Shown here one piece after another: positions 16,795 to 25,253 of a DNA stretch of 64,000 nt. Every line of letters begins with the position of its first letter. Position 1 is the stretch's first letter. The stretch covers positions 2,542,001 through 2,606,000 of the forward strand of contig NZ_CP009556.1 in the NCBI RefSeq assembly GCF_000959365.1, written 5' to 3'. The translations under genes and the position numbers were made by a program. The notes under the pieces were generated by a model. The model did no database searches and was not told where the DNA came from. It worked only from the letters and a program-made list of their open reading frames with translations. The stretch comes from Burkholderia oklahomensis C6786. GTDB taxonomy: Bacteria; Pseudomonadota; Gammaproteobacteria; Burkholderiales; Burkholderiaceae.

Positions 16795-17871
16795 ATGACA
16801 CATGTCCCCGATACCGCTTCGTCCGACGCCGCTTCATCCGACGCCGCGCCCGCGCGCGACGCGACCGCACAGGCGCCGACGCCGCCCGCGCCGAGCCGCC
16901 GCAAGCTGCTGCGCGCGGCGGGCGCGGCCGCGGCGCTGACGCTCGGCGGCCGGGTCTGGTCCGCGCCGCCGCTCAGGAAGCTCACGTTCGCGTGGAACCA
17001 GAACGCGTTCTGCCTCACGCCGATCGTCGTCGCGAAAGCGCTCGGCTTCTTCGAGAAAAACGGCCTGTCGGTCGACCTGATCAACTACAGCGGCTCGACC
17101 GACCAGCTGCTCGAATCGATCGCGACCGGCAAGGCCGACGCCGCGGTCGGCATGATCCACCGCTGGCTGAAGCCGCTCGAAGCCGGCTTCGACGTGAAGA
17201 TCATCGGCAGCTCGCACGGCGGCTGCGTGCGCCTCGTCGGCGCGAAGGCGGCGGGCGTCACGTCGCTTGCGGCGCTGAAGGGCAGGACCGTCGGCGTGAG
17301 CGACCTCGCCGCGCCCGGCAAGCACTTCTTCTCGATCCTGCTCGCGAAGCACGGCATCGATCCGGAGCGCGACGTCACGTGGCGGCAGTATCCGGCCGAC
17401 CTGCTCGGCGTCGCGGCCGACAAGGGCGAGATTCACGCGATCGCCGACGGCGACCCGAACCTCTATCTGCTCGAGAAGCGCAGCCGAGGCGCGTACGTCG
17501 AGCTCGCGACGAACCTGTCCGGCGAGTACGCGCGCAAGGTGTGCTGCGTGATCGGCGCGCGCGGCGCGCTCGTGCGCAACGACCGGCCGGCCGCCGCCGC
17601 GCTCGCGCGCTCGATCGTGCAGGCGACCGACTACACGCACGAGAACCCGAACGAATCGGCGAAGGTGTTCGCGAAATATTCGCCGAAGATCGATCCGGAA
17701 GACCTGCGCAAGCTGTACGCGACGCTCACGTACGCGCACCATCCGACCAACGTCGATCTGCAGAGCGAGATCGCGTTCTATGCGGACGACTTTCGCCGGA
17801 TCGGCGTGATCAAGAAATCGACCGACCCGCAGCGCTTCGCGCAGCAGGTCTACGCGAACGTGCTGGGGTGA
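16795..17871 (+). CDS. ABC transporter substrate-binding protein, sulfonate/nitrate type, Tat-exported
   Basis: A 358-residue periplasmic binding protein of the SsuA/TauA/NMT1 type. The N-terminus is a twin-arginine leader, SRRKLLRAAGAAAALTLGG (about 34-52), after a 30-residue Ser/Ala/Asp stretch, so it is exported folded. The mature start KLTFAWNQNAFCLTPIVVAKALG and the motif GLSVDLINYSGSTDQLLESIATGKADAAV match this family's first lobe. Start ATG 16795 follows CGGAGA at 8 nt. It is the first component of a complete ABC importer: the permease starts 4 bp after its stop. Given the SsuD-like enzyme upstream, a sulfonate or related organosulfur ligand is likely; taurine or nitrate-like ligands remain possible. 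Confidence 0.9.
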   Translation: MTHVPDTASSDAASSDAAPARDATAQAPTPPAPSRRKLLRAAGAAAALTLGGRVWSAPPLRKLTFAWNQNAFCLTPIVVAKALGFFEKNGLSVDLINYSGSTDQLLESIATGKADAAVGMIHRWLKPLEAGFDVKIIGSSHGGCVRLVGAKAAGVTSLAALKGRTVGVSDLAAPGKHFFSILLAKHGIDPERDVTWRQYPADLLGVAADKGEIHAIADGDPNLYLLEKRSRGAYVELATNLSGEYARKVCCVIGARGALVRNDRPAAAALARSIVQATDYTHENPNESAKVFAKYSPKIDPEDLRKLYATLTYAHHPTNVDLQSEIAFYADDFRRIGVIKKSTDPQRFAQQVYANVLG

Positions 17872-17875
17872 TCCG

Positions 17876-19018
17876 ATGGCGACGCTACCTGATGCATCGT
17901 CCCCGGCGCCGTCCGCCGCCGTCGACGGCGGGCGCCGGGGCGCGGCGGCCGCCGCGAGGCGCGCCGCACGCGCGCACGCGCCCGCCTGCGGCGCGTGCGC
18001 CACGGCAGGCGAGCCCGCCGCGCGCCGCGCGAACGCAGCCGGACGCTGGCGCGCGGGACTCGTCGCGGCCGTCGCGTGGCTCGCGCTCGGCGCGATCGCG
18101 CGACAGTGGCCGAACCGGATCGTCGGCTTCGCCGACTGGGCGTACACCGACGCGCTCGGCATCGCCGCGTGGATCGTCGCCGCCGCGCTGGCGGCGCTCG
18201 CGGGGCTGAGCGCGTTCGTGCGCGTCGCACCCGGCGCGCGCGCCGGCGCCGCGCTCGCGACGCTGCGGCGCGCGGGCCCGTGGCTCGTCGCGCTACCGGT
18301 CGGCCTCGCCGCATGGGAAATCCTGACCGCGAAGACCGCGCTGCTGCCGACGCCGTTCTTCGCGCCGCCGCAGGCGCTGATCGAGGTGTACGCCGACGAC
18401 TGGCCGCGTCTCGCCGGCAGCGCCGGCAACACGCTGAGGCTGCTCGGCATCGGCTTTCTGTACGGCGCGATCGTCGGCTTTCTGGTCGGCGTGTCGATCG
18501 GCTGGTCGCGGCGCATCGGCTACTGGGTGCATCCGGTGCTGCGCGTGCTCGGCCCCGTGCCGGCGACCGCGCTGCTGCCGCTCACGTTCTACTTCTTCCC
18601 GTCGAGCTATTCGGCCGCCGCGTTCCTGATCGCGCTCGCGACGGGCTTTCCGGTCGCGGTGCTCACGTGGTCCGGCGTCGCGAGCGTGAACAACGCGTAT
18701 TACGACGTCGCGCGCACGCTCGGCGCGAACGCGCGCTTCCTCGTGCTGCGCGTCGCGATCCCGGCCGCGCTGCCGCAGGTGTTCGTCGGCCTCTTCATGG
18801 GCTTGAGCGCATCGTTCACGGTGCTCGTCACGGCCGAGATGATGGGCGTCAAGTCCGGCCTCGGCTGGTATCTGAGCTGGGCGCAGGGCTGGGCGTCGTA
18901 CGTCAACATGTACGCGGCGCTCATCGTGATGGCGCTCTTGTTCTCCGGACTCATCACACTGCTGTTCGCGGTGCGCGACCGGGCGCTCGCGTGGCAGAAA
19001 GGAACCGTCAAATGGTGA
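17876..19018 (+). CDS. ABC transporter permease, SsuC type
   Basis: A 380-residue inner-membrane permease with the binding-protein-dependent transport domain. An N-terminal low-complexity Ala/Arg segment of about 50 residues precedes about seven hydrophobic helices (LVAAVAWLALGAIA, then the core from WEILTAKTALLPTPFF on). The coupling-helix EAA-like loop reads DVARTLGANARFLVLRVAIPAALPQVFVGL, of which TLGAN and LPQVFVGL are diagnostic. The stop TGA overlaps the next gene's ATG (ATGGTGA, 19012-19018), so translation is coupled to the ATPase. It forms the channel of the putative sulfonate importer with the flanking genes. Confidence 0.92.
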   Translation: MATLPDASSPAPSAAVDGGRRGAAAAARRAARAHAPACGACATAGEPAARRANAAGRWRAGLVAAVAWLALGAIARQWPNRIVGFADWAYTDALGIAAWIVAAALAALAGLSAFVRVAPGARAGAALATLRRAGPWLVALPVGLAAWEILTAKTALLPTPFFAPPQALIEVYADDWPRLAGSAGNTLRLLGIGFLYGAIVGFLVGVSIGWSRRIGYWVHPVLRVLGPVPATALLPLTFYFFPSSYSAAAFLIALATGFPVAVLTWSGVASVNNAYYDVARTLGANARFLVLRVAIPAALPQVFVGLFMGLSASFTVLVTAEMMGVKSGLGWYLSWAQGWASYVNMYAALIVMALLFSGLITLLFAVRDRALAWQKGTVKW

Positions 19019-19857
19019 GCGAAGCGATTGCGGCGCGGGCGGCCGATGCCCGAGGATCGGCCCCGGCGAATGCGGCGTCGGCAGCGTCGGCTGCCGCGCC
19101 GAGCGGCGCGCGCATCGACGTGCGGCGCGTCAGCCACTGGTTCGACACGCCCGGCGGGCCGCTCAAGGTGCTCGACGACGTCACGCTGTCCGTCGCGCCC
19201 GGCGAGTTCGTCGCGCTGCTCGGGCCGAGCGGCTGCGGGAAATCGACGCTGCTGCGGCTCGTCGCGGGCCTCGATGCGGCGACGCAGGGCACGCTCCAGC
19301 AGAACGGCGCGCCGATCACGCGGCCCGATCCGTCGCGGATCGTCGTGTTCCAGGATCCGACGCTGTATCCGTGGCGGCGCGTGCGCGCGAACGTCGCGCT
19401 CGGGCTGCAGGCGCGCGGCGTGCTGAAGCGCGAGCGCGGCCGCGTCGACGAGGCGCTCGCGCGCGTCGGCCTGACCGAGTTCGCCGACGCGTTTCCGCAT
19501 CAATTGTCGGGCGGGATGGCGCAGCGCGTCGCGCTCGCGCGGGCGCTCGTCAACGATCCGCAACTGCTCGTGCTCGACGAGCCGCTCGGCAAGCTCGATT
19601 CGCTCACGCGGCTCGCGATGCAGGCCGAGCTCGCCGCGCTGTGGCAGCGCTCGCGGTTCTCCGCGCTGCTCGTCACGCACGACGTCGAGGAGGCGCTCTT
19701 TCTCGCGCAGCGCGTGATCGTGTTCGGGCCGCGGCCCGCGCGCATCGTCGCGGAGCTGCGCGTGGACCTGCCCTATCCGCGCCATCGCGGCGACCCGCTC
19801 CTCGCCGGGCTGCGGCGCGAGGCGCTGCGGCATCTCGGGCTCGACGCGAGCTGGTAG
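19012..19857 (+). CDS. ABC transporter ATP-binding protein, SsuB type
   Basis: The 281-residue ATPase of the importer. Walker A is GPSGCGKST, the Q-loop FQDPTLYPWRR, the signature LSGGMAQRVALARA, Walker B LLVLDEPLGKLD and the switch LLVTHDVEEA, all intact. The first 35 residues are Ala/Ser-rich and probably disordered. The start overlaps the permease stop by 7 bp. It completes a substrate-binding protein, permease and ATPase set. Co-directional transcription may continue to the second binding protein, but a 419 bp gap with repeats intervenes. Confidence 0.94.
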   Translation: MVSEAIAARAADARGSAPANAASAASAAAPSGARIDVRRVSHWFDTPGGPLKVLDDVTLSVAPGEFVALLGPSGCGKSTLLRLVAGLDAATQGTLQQNGAPITRPDPSRIVVFQDPTLYPWRRVRANVALGLQARGVLKRERGRVDEALARVGLTEFADAFPHQLSGGMAQRVALARALVNDPQLLVLDEPLGKLDSLTRLAMQAELAALWQRSRFSALLVTHDVEEALFLAQRVIVFGPRPARIVAELRVDLPYPRHRGDPLLAGLRREALRHLGLDASW

Positions 19858-20010
19858 GCGGCGGTGCGGCGGACGATGCGCGGAAGGCTGGGCGATGACG
19901 CGCCGCTCTCGGTTTGCACGGCAGGCGGGCGCGGCATGACGCGAACGAAAGTCGCGGGCGATGCGGGCCGCGATGGCGGGCATCGATCGGGACGATGGAG
20001 TCGGTCGGAT

Positions 20011-20090
20011 CGAGCGTTTCGAGCGTTTCGAGCTCGCCGAAAACATCGCGTACATCGAGCGCATCGAACGTATCGAATGCATCGAACAAA
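20011..20090. repeat. 9 bp degenerate tandem repeats (CGAGCGTTT and ATCGAACGT types)
   Basis: Two adjoining 9 bp arrays: CGAGCGTTT twice plus a variant (20011-20037), and five units of the form ATCGNNNNN (20046-20090). In translation they give tripeptide repeats in several frames (for example F-D-A/F-D-T on the minus strand), but none of those frames has a start site or sensible ends. They sit within the otherwise featureless 19858-20276 interval ahead of the second binding protein. Confidence 0.75.
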
Positions 20091-20276
20091 CCAACCTTCT
20101 CGGACAACTCCGATATCACCGACCACATGACCACGAACCTCGCCCCGTCGAGCACGCCGGACGCCCCGATGGACACGGCCGCCCCAAGCGCCACGAACCG
20201 CTCGATCAGTTCGTTCGACATTGCCCGCCCGAATCTCGACCGACCGCCTCCCGACACGCGCACGTCCAACGCCCCG

Positions 20277-21254
20277 ATGACATCGCCCCGCGACGCCTGC
20301 CGACGACAATTCCTCGCCTACGCCGCCGCGACCGCACTCGCCGCGCCGTTCGCCGCCCGCGCGCAAACCGGCGGGCAGGCCGGCGCGCGCCCGTTGCTGA
20401 ACGCCGGCGACCAGAAAGGCGGCCTGCGCGCGCTGCTCGAAGCGGCGGGCGCGCTCGCAGGCGTTCCATACGACATCCAGTGGTCCGAGTTCCCCGCCGC
20501 GGCGCCGCTCGCCGAGGCGCTGAACGCGGGCGCCGTCGACTGCGGCCCGATCGGCGACGCGCCCGTGATCTTCGCGCTCGCGTCCGGTGCGCGCGTGAAA
20601 GTGATCGGCGCGAACCGCTCGGATCCATACGGCACCGCGATCGTCGTCGCGCCCGACGCGCCGCTGCGCCGCGCCGACGACCTGAAAGGCAAGCGCGTCG
20701 GCACGACGCGCGGTTCGATCGGCCATTTCGTCACGCTGAAGGCGCTCGACGCAGCGGGCCTCGCGCCCGCCGACGTCGAATTCCGCTTCCTGCCGCCCGC
20801 CGACACGATGCTCGCGCTCGCGAGCGGCTCGATCGACGCATGGGCGACCTGGGAGCCGTACACCGCGCTCGCGGAGACGAGCGGCCGCGCGCGCGTGCTC
20901 GTCGACGGACGCGGGCTGTGGTCGGGCTTGAGCTACCTCGCGGCGACCGACGCCGCGATCGCCGCGAAGCGCGACGTGCTGCGCGATTTCCTGCAGCGGG
21001 TCGTGCGCGCGCAGGTGTGGTCGTATCGGCACGTCGACACGTATTCGGCGACGCTCGCGCGGATCATCGGCATCCCGCCCGCCGCCGCGCGCCTGCAGTT
21101 CGAGCGGCGCCGCACGCAATGGCAGCCGATCGACGGTACGATCGTCGCCGAGCAGCAGCGCAGCGCCGACTTCTATCGGCAGGCGGGCCTGCTGAAGCGT
21201 GCGCTCGACGTGCGGCCGACGTTCGATCGCGGCTTTCCGCTCGCGTCGAGCTAG
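20277..21254 (+). CDS. Aliphatic sulfonate ABC transporter substrate-binding protein, SsuA-like
   Basis: A 325-residue periplasmic binding protein of the SsuA family. The leader DACRRQFLAYAAATALAAPFAARA has adjacent arginines and a hydrophobic core, so it is Tat- or Sec-like. Family marks are QWSEFPAAAPLAEALNAGAVD (WSEFPAA in SsuA) and DLKGKRVGTTRGSIGHF, plus GSIDAWATWEPY. The start is uncertain: ATG 20277 gives the compact leader chosen here; ATG 20127 would add 50 low-complexity residues. Neither has a good ribosome site. It is the second binding protein next to one permease-ATPase pair, so the transporter may accept two ligand classes, or this gene may serve a distant transporter. Confidence 0.87.
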   Translation: MTSPRDACRRQFLAYAAATALAAPFAARAQTGGQAGARPLLNAGDQKGGLRALLEAAGALAGVPYDIQWSEFPAAAPLAEALNAGAVDCGPIGDAPVIFALASGARVKVIGANRSDPYGTAIVVAPDAPLRRADDLKGKRVGTTRGSIGHFVTLKALDAAGLAPADVEFRFLPPADTMLALASGSIDAWATWEPYTALAETSGRARVLVDGRGLWSGLSYLAATDAAIAAKRDVLRDFLQRVVRAQVWSYRHVDTYSATLARIIGIPPAAARLQFERRRTQWQPIDGTIVAEQQRSADFYRQAGLLKRALDVRPTFDRGFPLASS

Positions 21255-21570
21255 CGGCGGCTTGCGTCGATATCGGACGCGCATCGGCGGCGATCCTCTC
21301 GGCGGGACCGCGTTCGATGGCGCAAAGACCGGGCCCGACGATTGCGGCAACGGGCATGGCGCGCGCTTGCCCGAACGGCGCGACGCGACGATCGGCCGTC
21401 CCGCGGCCGGCCGCGCGAACGCGAGGCGGGCCGCGGATTCGCGTGGCCGGCCCCGGCGCGTTAGTGGACGCGCTCGGACACGAACGCTCGGGGACGCGGG
21501 CAATCTGGCAGAATCACGATTCCGCCTGCGTTTCCCTTACTCCGTACCGGTCTCCGTGTTCGAGCGCGCC
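21255..21570. other. Intergenic region, no gene seen
   Basis: 316 bp between the SsuA-like gene and the MOSC gene on the same strand. It is GC-rich with no repeat or hairpin that stands out. A promoter for the MOSC gene is presumably within the last 100 bp, where TGGCAGAATCACGATTCCG (about 21504-21522) contains a GAATCACGATTC inverted repeat. Confidence 0.35.
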
Positions 21571-22446
21571 ATGCCAGTCATCAGCGATCTTTTCGTCTAT
21601 CCGATCAAGTCCTGCGCGGGCATTGCGACGGTTCGCGCGCAATTGCTCGTCACGGGGCTCGAATACGACCGCAACTGGATGGTCACCGACCCGACGGGCG
21701 CGATGATCACGCAGCGCACGCATCCGAAGCTCGCGCTCGTGCGCACGGAGATCGGCGAGCGCGACCTCGTCGTCGCCGCGCCGGGCATGCCCGAGCTGCG
21801 CACGCCGCTCGCAGCGGCGGCGCTCGCGGGCGCGGGCGCGGAGCCGCTCGCGGCGACCGTCTGGCGCGACACCGTGAACGCGCTCGACACCGGCGCGCAT
21901 GCGACGCGCTGGTTCAGCGAATTCCTCGGCACGCCTGCGCGGCTCGCGCGCTTCGCGCCCAATGCGCGGCGCGTGGTCGGCGCGAAGTGGACGGGCGCGT
22001 TCACGTCGTACGCGCAGTTCGCGGACGGCTTTCCGATCATGGTCGTCGGCCAGTCGTCGCTCGACGACCTGAACGCGCGGCTGCGCCGCAAGGGCGCGCC
22101 CGCGGTGCCGATGGACCGCTTCCGGCCGAACGTCGTGCTGACGGGCCTCGACGCGTACGAAGAGGACTACGTCGACTACCTCGACGTGCAGACGGGCAAC
22201 GGCGGCGTGCGCCTGAGCCTCGTGAAGCTCTGCACGCGTTGCCCGGTCCCGACGATCGACCAGCGCACCGGCGCGCCGGATCCCGGCTGGCCGAACGAGC
22301 CGCTCGACACGATGAGCGTCTATCGCGGCAACGCGCAGTTCGACGGCGCGCTGACGTTCGGCAAGAACGCGATCGTCGTGAACGGCGAAGGCGCGTTTCT
22401 GGAAATCGGGCAATCGGTCGATGCGGAGATCGCGTTCGGCGATTGA
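21571..22446 (+). CDS. MOSC-domain protein, YcbX/mARC-like
   Basis: A 291-residue protein with the MOSC N-terminal beta-barrel domain (LFVYPIKSCAGI at 7-18, YDRNWMVTDPTG) and the C-terminal MOSC domain. The molybdenum-ligand cysteine lies in LVKLCTRCPVPTID near residue 220, as in YcbX and mARC enzymes, which reduce N-hydroxylated compounds and S- or N-oxides with the molybdenum cofactor. It lacks the ferredoxin domain found in E. coli YcbX, so a separate electron donor is required. ATG 21571 is chosen; an in-frame GTG at 21556 is also possible. Its place at the end of a sulfur gene block could be meaningful but is separated by 316 bp. Confidence 0.9.
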   Translation: MPVISDLFVYPIKSCAGIATVRAQLLVTGLEYDRNWMVTDPTGAMITQRTHPKLALVRTEIGERDLVVAAPGMPELRTPLAAAALAGAGAEPLAATVWRDTVNALDTGAHATRWFSEFLGTPARLARFAPNARRVVGAKWTGAFTSYAQFADGFPIMVVGQSSLDDLNARLRRKGAPAVPMDRFRPNVVLTGLDAYEEDYVDYLDVQTGNGGVRLSLVKLCTRCPVPTIDQRTGAPDPGWPNEPLDTMSVYRGNAQFDGALTFGKNAIVVNGEGAFLEIGQSVDAEIAFGD

Positions 22447-22988
22447 CGCCGCGCGCGTTCGCGAAGCCCGGATACGGCGCAGCAGCGACTTCGCGCGACG
22501 GTGCGGCTACGGTTCGTCGTGCGGCGGCAGCGCGTTTGCGTCGATACTCGTCCGTGCGCGTCCATATGCGCCGGCGCGATCTGACGCGCCGCCGGGCGCG
22601 GACGACGCAGCCCGCGATCAACGGCAATGTGCGAGCGGCGCCTGTCGTTGACGATCTCGCCCGTTCCACCGATTCGGCCGGTCCGTCGATCTGATCGATT
22701 TCGACGATTTCACCGATCTCGTCGCTTGCATCGGCTTCGCGACGAAAGAACTCACGCGCGGCGCATCGGTCGCATCACGCGTCGAATGTCACGCGTCGAA
22801 TGTCACGCGTCGAATGTCACGCGTCGAATGTCACGCGTCGAATGTCACGCGTCGAATGTCACGCGTCGAATGTCACGCGTCGAATGTCACGCGTCGAATG
22901 TCACGCGTCGAACGAACCTCCATCCGACGCACCGCATCCCACCCGCTCCGACGACCGGCCGACGGCCAATATTTCCAGCGCGGCGCGC
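22447..22988. other. Convergent intergenic region containing a minisatellite
   Basis: 542 bp between the convergent MOSC and histidine-kinase genes. Apart from the 14 bp array (22775-22914) and TTTCGACGATTTCACCGAT-like direct repeats at about 22699-22725, nothing is recognised, and frames here are repeat-driven. Confidence 0.5.
22775..22914. repeat. 14 bp tandem repeat, 10 copies
   Basis: Nine identical units of TCACGCGTCGAATG and a tenth with one change (ending AACG), head to tail without spacers. Each unit contains the palindrome ACGCGT. The lack of spacers and the short unit exclude a CRISPR array. The near-perfect identity implies recent expansion or ongoing slippage, making it a likely strain-variable locus. 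Confidence 0.96.
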
Positions 22989-24461
22989 TCACGCCGCATG
23001 CACCGGCAGCGTCACCCGCACGACGAGCCCGCGGCCTCGCGCATGGCCGTCCGCGGGACCATCGCTCGACCGCTCCCCGCTCTCACGGCGCCCGCCGCTT
23101 CCGCCACCCTCGCCGACCGCATCGTCCAGCTCGACCTTCCCCCAATGCACGCGCGCGATCTCGCGCACGATCGACAACCCGAGCCCCGTCCCTTCGACCG
23201 CGAGCGTCGCCTGGCTCCGATAGAAGCGCTCGAACACCGCGTCGCGCTCGTCAGGCGCGATCCCCGGCCCGTCGTCGATCACTTCGAGCCGCGCGAAGTC
23301 GCCGTCGCGCACGATCCGCACCGTGATCACCGCGCCGTCGCCCGCATAGCGGATCGCGTTGTCGATCAGGTTGCCGATCATCTCGCCGAGCAGATCCGCG
23401 CGCCCCATCACGTCGACGCTCGCGTGCTGCTCGAAGCCGAGATCGATGCCGCGCGCGCGGGCAACGCTCGACCAGTCGAGCGTCACGCTGCGCGCGAGCT
23501 TCGCGAGCGCGACCGGCTTGCGCGAGATCGCCGGCGCGACGTCCGATTCGAGCCGCGACAGCGACAGCAATTGCTGGACGATCTTCGCCGCCTGCCGCAC
23601 CGCGCCGTTCACGCGCCGCAGATGCACGCTCACGCGCTCGTGTTCGGCCGGCCGCAGCGCCAGCTCGACGCCCGCCTGCGCGGCCGCGAGCGGCGTCTTC
23701 AACTGATGCGCGGCATCGGCGAAGAAGCGCCGCCGCGCGACCTGCATCCGCTGCGTGCGGCCGATGTACTGGTTGATCGATTCGACGAGCGGCGCGACTT
23801 CGCTCGGCATGCCGCTCGTCTCGAGCGGCGTCGGGTCGTCTTCCGCGCGCGCGGCGACCTTCGCCGACAGCCGGTTCAGCGGCCTCAGCCCGCGCCCGAC
23901 GCCGAGCCACACGATCCCGAGCGCGAGCACGACGAGCAAGCCCTCCTGCAGCAGCGAGCCGACGAGAATCTCGCGCGCGAGCGCCTGCCGCGCCTCGATC
24001 GTCTCGCCGACCATCACCCAGACGACGCGCGTTTGCGCGGTCGACACATCGTGCACGGGCAGCCGCAGCGCGGCCATCCGAAGCCGCTCGCCACGGTAGA
24101 CGGCGTCGTAGAAGGACAGCGCGTACAGTTGCTCGCCCGCTTTCAGCGGAGGCGGCGGCAGGTCGCGGTAGCCGGTGATCGCACGGCCGTCGTCGCCGCG
24201 GATCAGATAGTAGATCTTGCCGCCGTCGTTCGATTCGAACATCTCGAGCGCGAGATACGGCAGATCGACTTCGACGTCGCCGCCCACGAGCCGCACGCCC
24301 TCGCGGATCGACTTCAGCGACGACGCGAGCGTGCGGTCGAACGCGACGTGCGCGGCGTTCATCGCGCGCTGGTACGTGAGCCACGAATCGAGCGCGAGGA
24401 GACCGAGAAACGGCAGCAGCAGCCACAGCGCGACCTGCGCGCGCAGATTGAGCCGCGTCAT
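22989..24461 (-). CDS. Sensor histidine kinase, TctE-like
   Basis: A 490-residue inner-membrane kinase. Two transmembrane helices (about 10-29 and 167-187) flank a 135-residue periplasmic domain of the TctE type; then come a HAMP-like linker (GLRPLNRLSAKVAAR), the phosphoacceptor His252 in AAHQLKTPLAA, and the ATPase core (N-box NLIDNAIRYAG, DDGPGIAPDER, GTGLGLSIV). Near the C-terminus there is a Gly/Ser-rich insertion (about 455-480) before LVVRVTLP. The start overlaps the response-regulator stop by 4 bp (ATGA). TctE homologues sense citrate or other carboxylates, but with no tripartite transporter nearby the signal is unknown. Confidence 0.92.
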   Translation of the reverse strand: MTRLNLRAQVALWLLLPFLGLLALDSWLTYQRAMNAAHVAFDRTLASSLKSIREGVRLVGGDVEVDLPYLALEMFESNDGGKIYYLIRGDDGRAITGYRDLPPPPLKAGEQLYALSFYDAVYRGERLRMAALRLPVHDVSTAQTRVVWVMVGETIEARQALAREILVGSLLQEGLLVVLALGIVWLGVGRGLRPLNRLSAKVAARAEDDPTPLETSGMPSEVAPLVESINQYIGRTQRMQVARRRFFADAAHQLKTPLAAAQAGVELALRPAEHERVSVHLRRVNGAVRQAAKIVQQLLSLSRLESDVAPAISRKPVALAKLARSVTLDWSSVARARGIDLGFEQHASVDVMGRADLLGEMIGNLIDNAIRYAGDGAVITVRIVRDGDFARLEVIDDGPGIAPDERDAVFERFYRSQATLAVEGTGLGLSIVREIARVHWGKVELDDAVGEGGGSGGRRESGERSSDGPADGHARGRGLVVRVTLPVHAA

Positions 24462-25129
24462 CGCGGCTGCGCCTCGAGCAGATAGCCGAGCCCGCGCAGC
24501 GTGACGATCGCGACGCCGCTGCCTTCGAGCTTCTTGCGCAGCCGGTGCACGTAGATCTCGATCGCGTCGGCGTTCACCGATTCGTCGAGGCCGAAGATCT
24601 TCTCCGACAGCGTCTCCTTGTTGATCGCGCGGCCGTTGCGCAGGATCAGCACCTCGAGCACCGAGCGCTCGCGCGGCGTGAGCGGCAGCGGCTCGCCCGC
24701 GAGCCGGAAGCTGCGGTCGACGCTGTCGTACGCGAGCGGCCCGCATTCGACGCGCGAATGCTCATGGCCCAGGCTGCGCCGGATCAGCGCGCGGGCGCGC
24801 GCTTCGAGCTCGGTCAGCTCGAACGGCTTCGCGAGATAATCGTCGGCCCCGAGATCGAGCCCCTTGACGCGATCCTCGACCGAGCCGTGCGCGGTGAGGA
24901 TCAGCACCGGCACCGGATTGCGGCGCGCGCGCAGCCGCCGCAGCACCTCGAGGCCGTCGAGCTTCGGCAGCCCGAGATCGAGGATCACCAGCGCGTAATC
25001 CTGCGTGCGCAGCACGTGGTCCGCCGCCTCCCCGTCCGCCATGTGATCGACCGCGAAGCGCGCGGCGCTCAGCGCGTCGTTCAGCGACTGCGCAAGGATG
25101 GGATTGTCTTCGACGAGCAGCACACGCAT
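24458..25129 (-). CDS. OmpR-family response regulator, TctD-like
   Basis: A 223-residue two-domain regulator. The receiver carries Asp51 (VILDLGLP), the acidic pair ED7-8 in VLLVEDNP and the switch lysine in ADDYLAKPFE; the C-terminal winged helix reads LTPRERSVLEVLILRNGRAI and EIYVHRLRKKLE. It precedes and overlaps the kinase gene by 4 bp, so the two form a co-translated pair. The start ATG 25127-25129 gives the standard MRVLLVED opening. The upstream 124 bp gap towards the MFS gene is where its own promoter should lie. Target genes are unknown. Confidence 0.95.
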   Translation of the reverse strand: MRVLLVEDNPILAQSLNDALSAARFAVDHMADGEAADHVLRTQDYALVILDLGLPKLDGLEVLRRLRARRNPVPVLILTAHGSVEDRVKGLDLGADDYLAKPFELTELEARARALIRRSLGHEHSRVECGPLAYDSVDRSFRLAGEPLPLTPRERSVLEVLILRNGRAINKETLSEKIFGLDESVNADAIEIYVHRLRKKLEGSGVAIVTLRGLGYLLEAQPR

Positions 25130-25253
25130 GGGTATTCCGGTCAGGCAAACGCAGGCCGCTACATTACACGATCCTTTCCGCCGTGACGCTCCTCGGAAAC
25201 ACCTGTCTCGCGCGCCGCCCGCTCCTTCCGTCCGCCTGCCCGACCACCGCCCG

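Noticed and set aside
19673..20269. Minus-strand frame with F-D-A/L-D-V tripeptide repeats
   Set aside because: It is driven by the 9 bp DNA repeat and then runs opposite the ATPase gene; no start site or homology.
22775..22914. CRISPR-like array
   Set aside because: Units are 14 bp and head to tail with no spacers, and no cas gene is present; it is a minisatellite.
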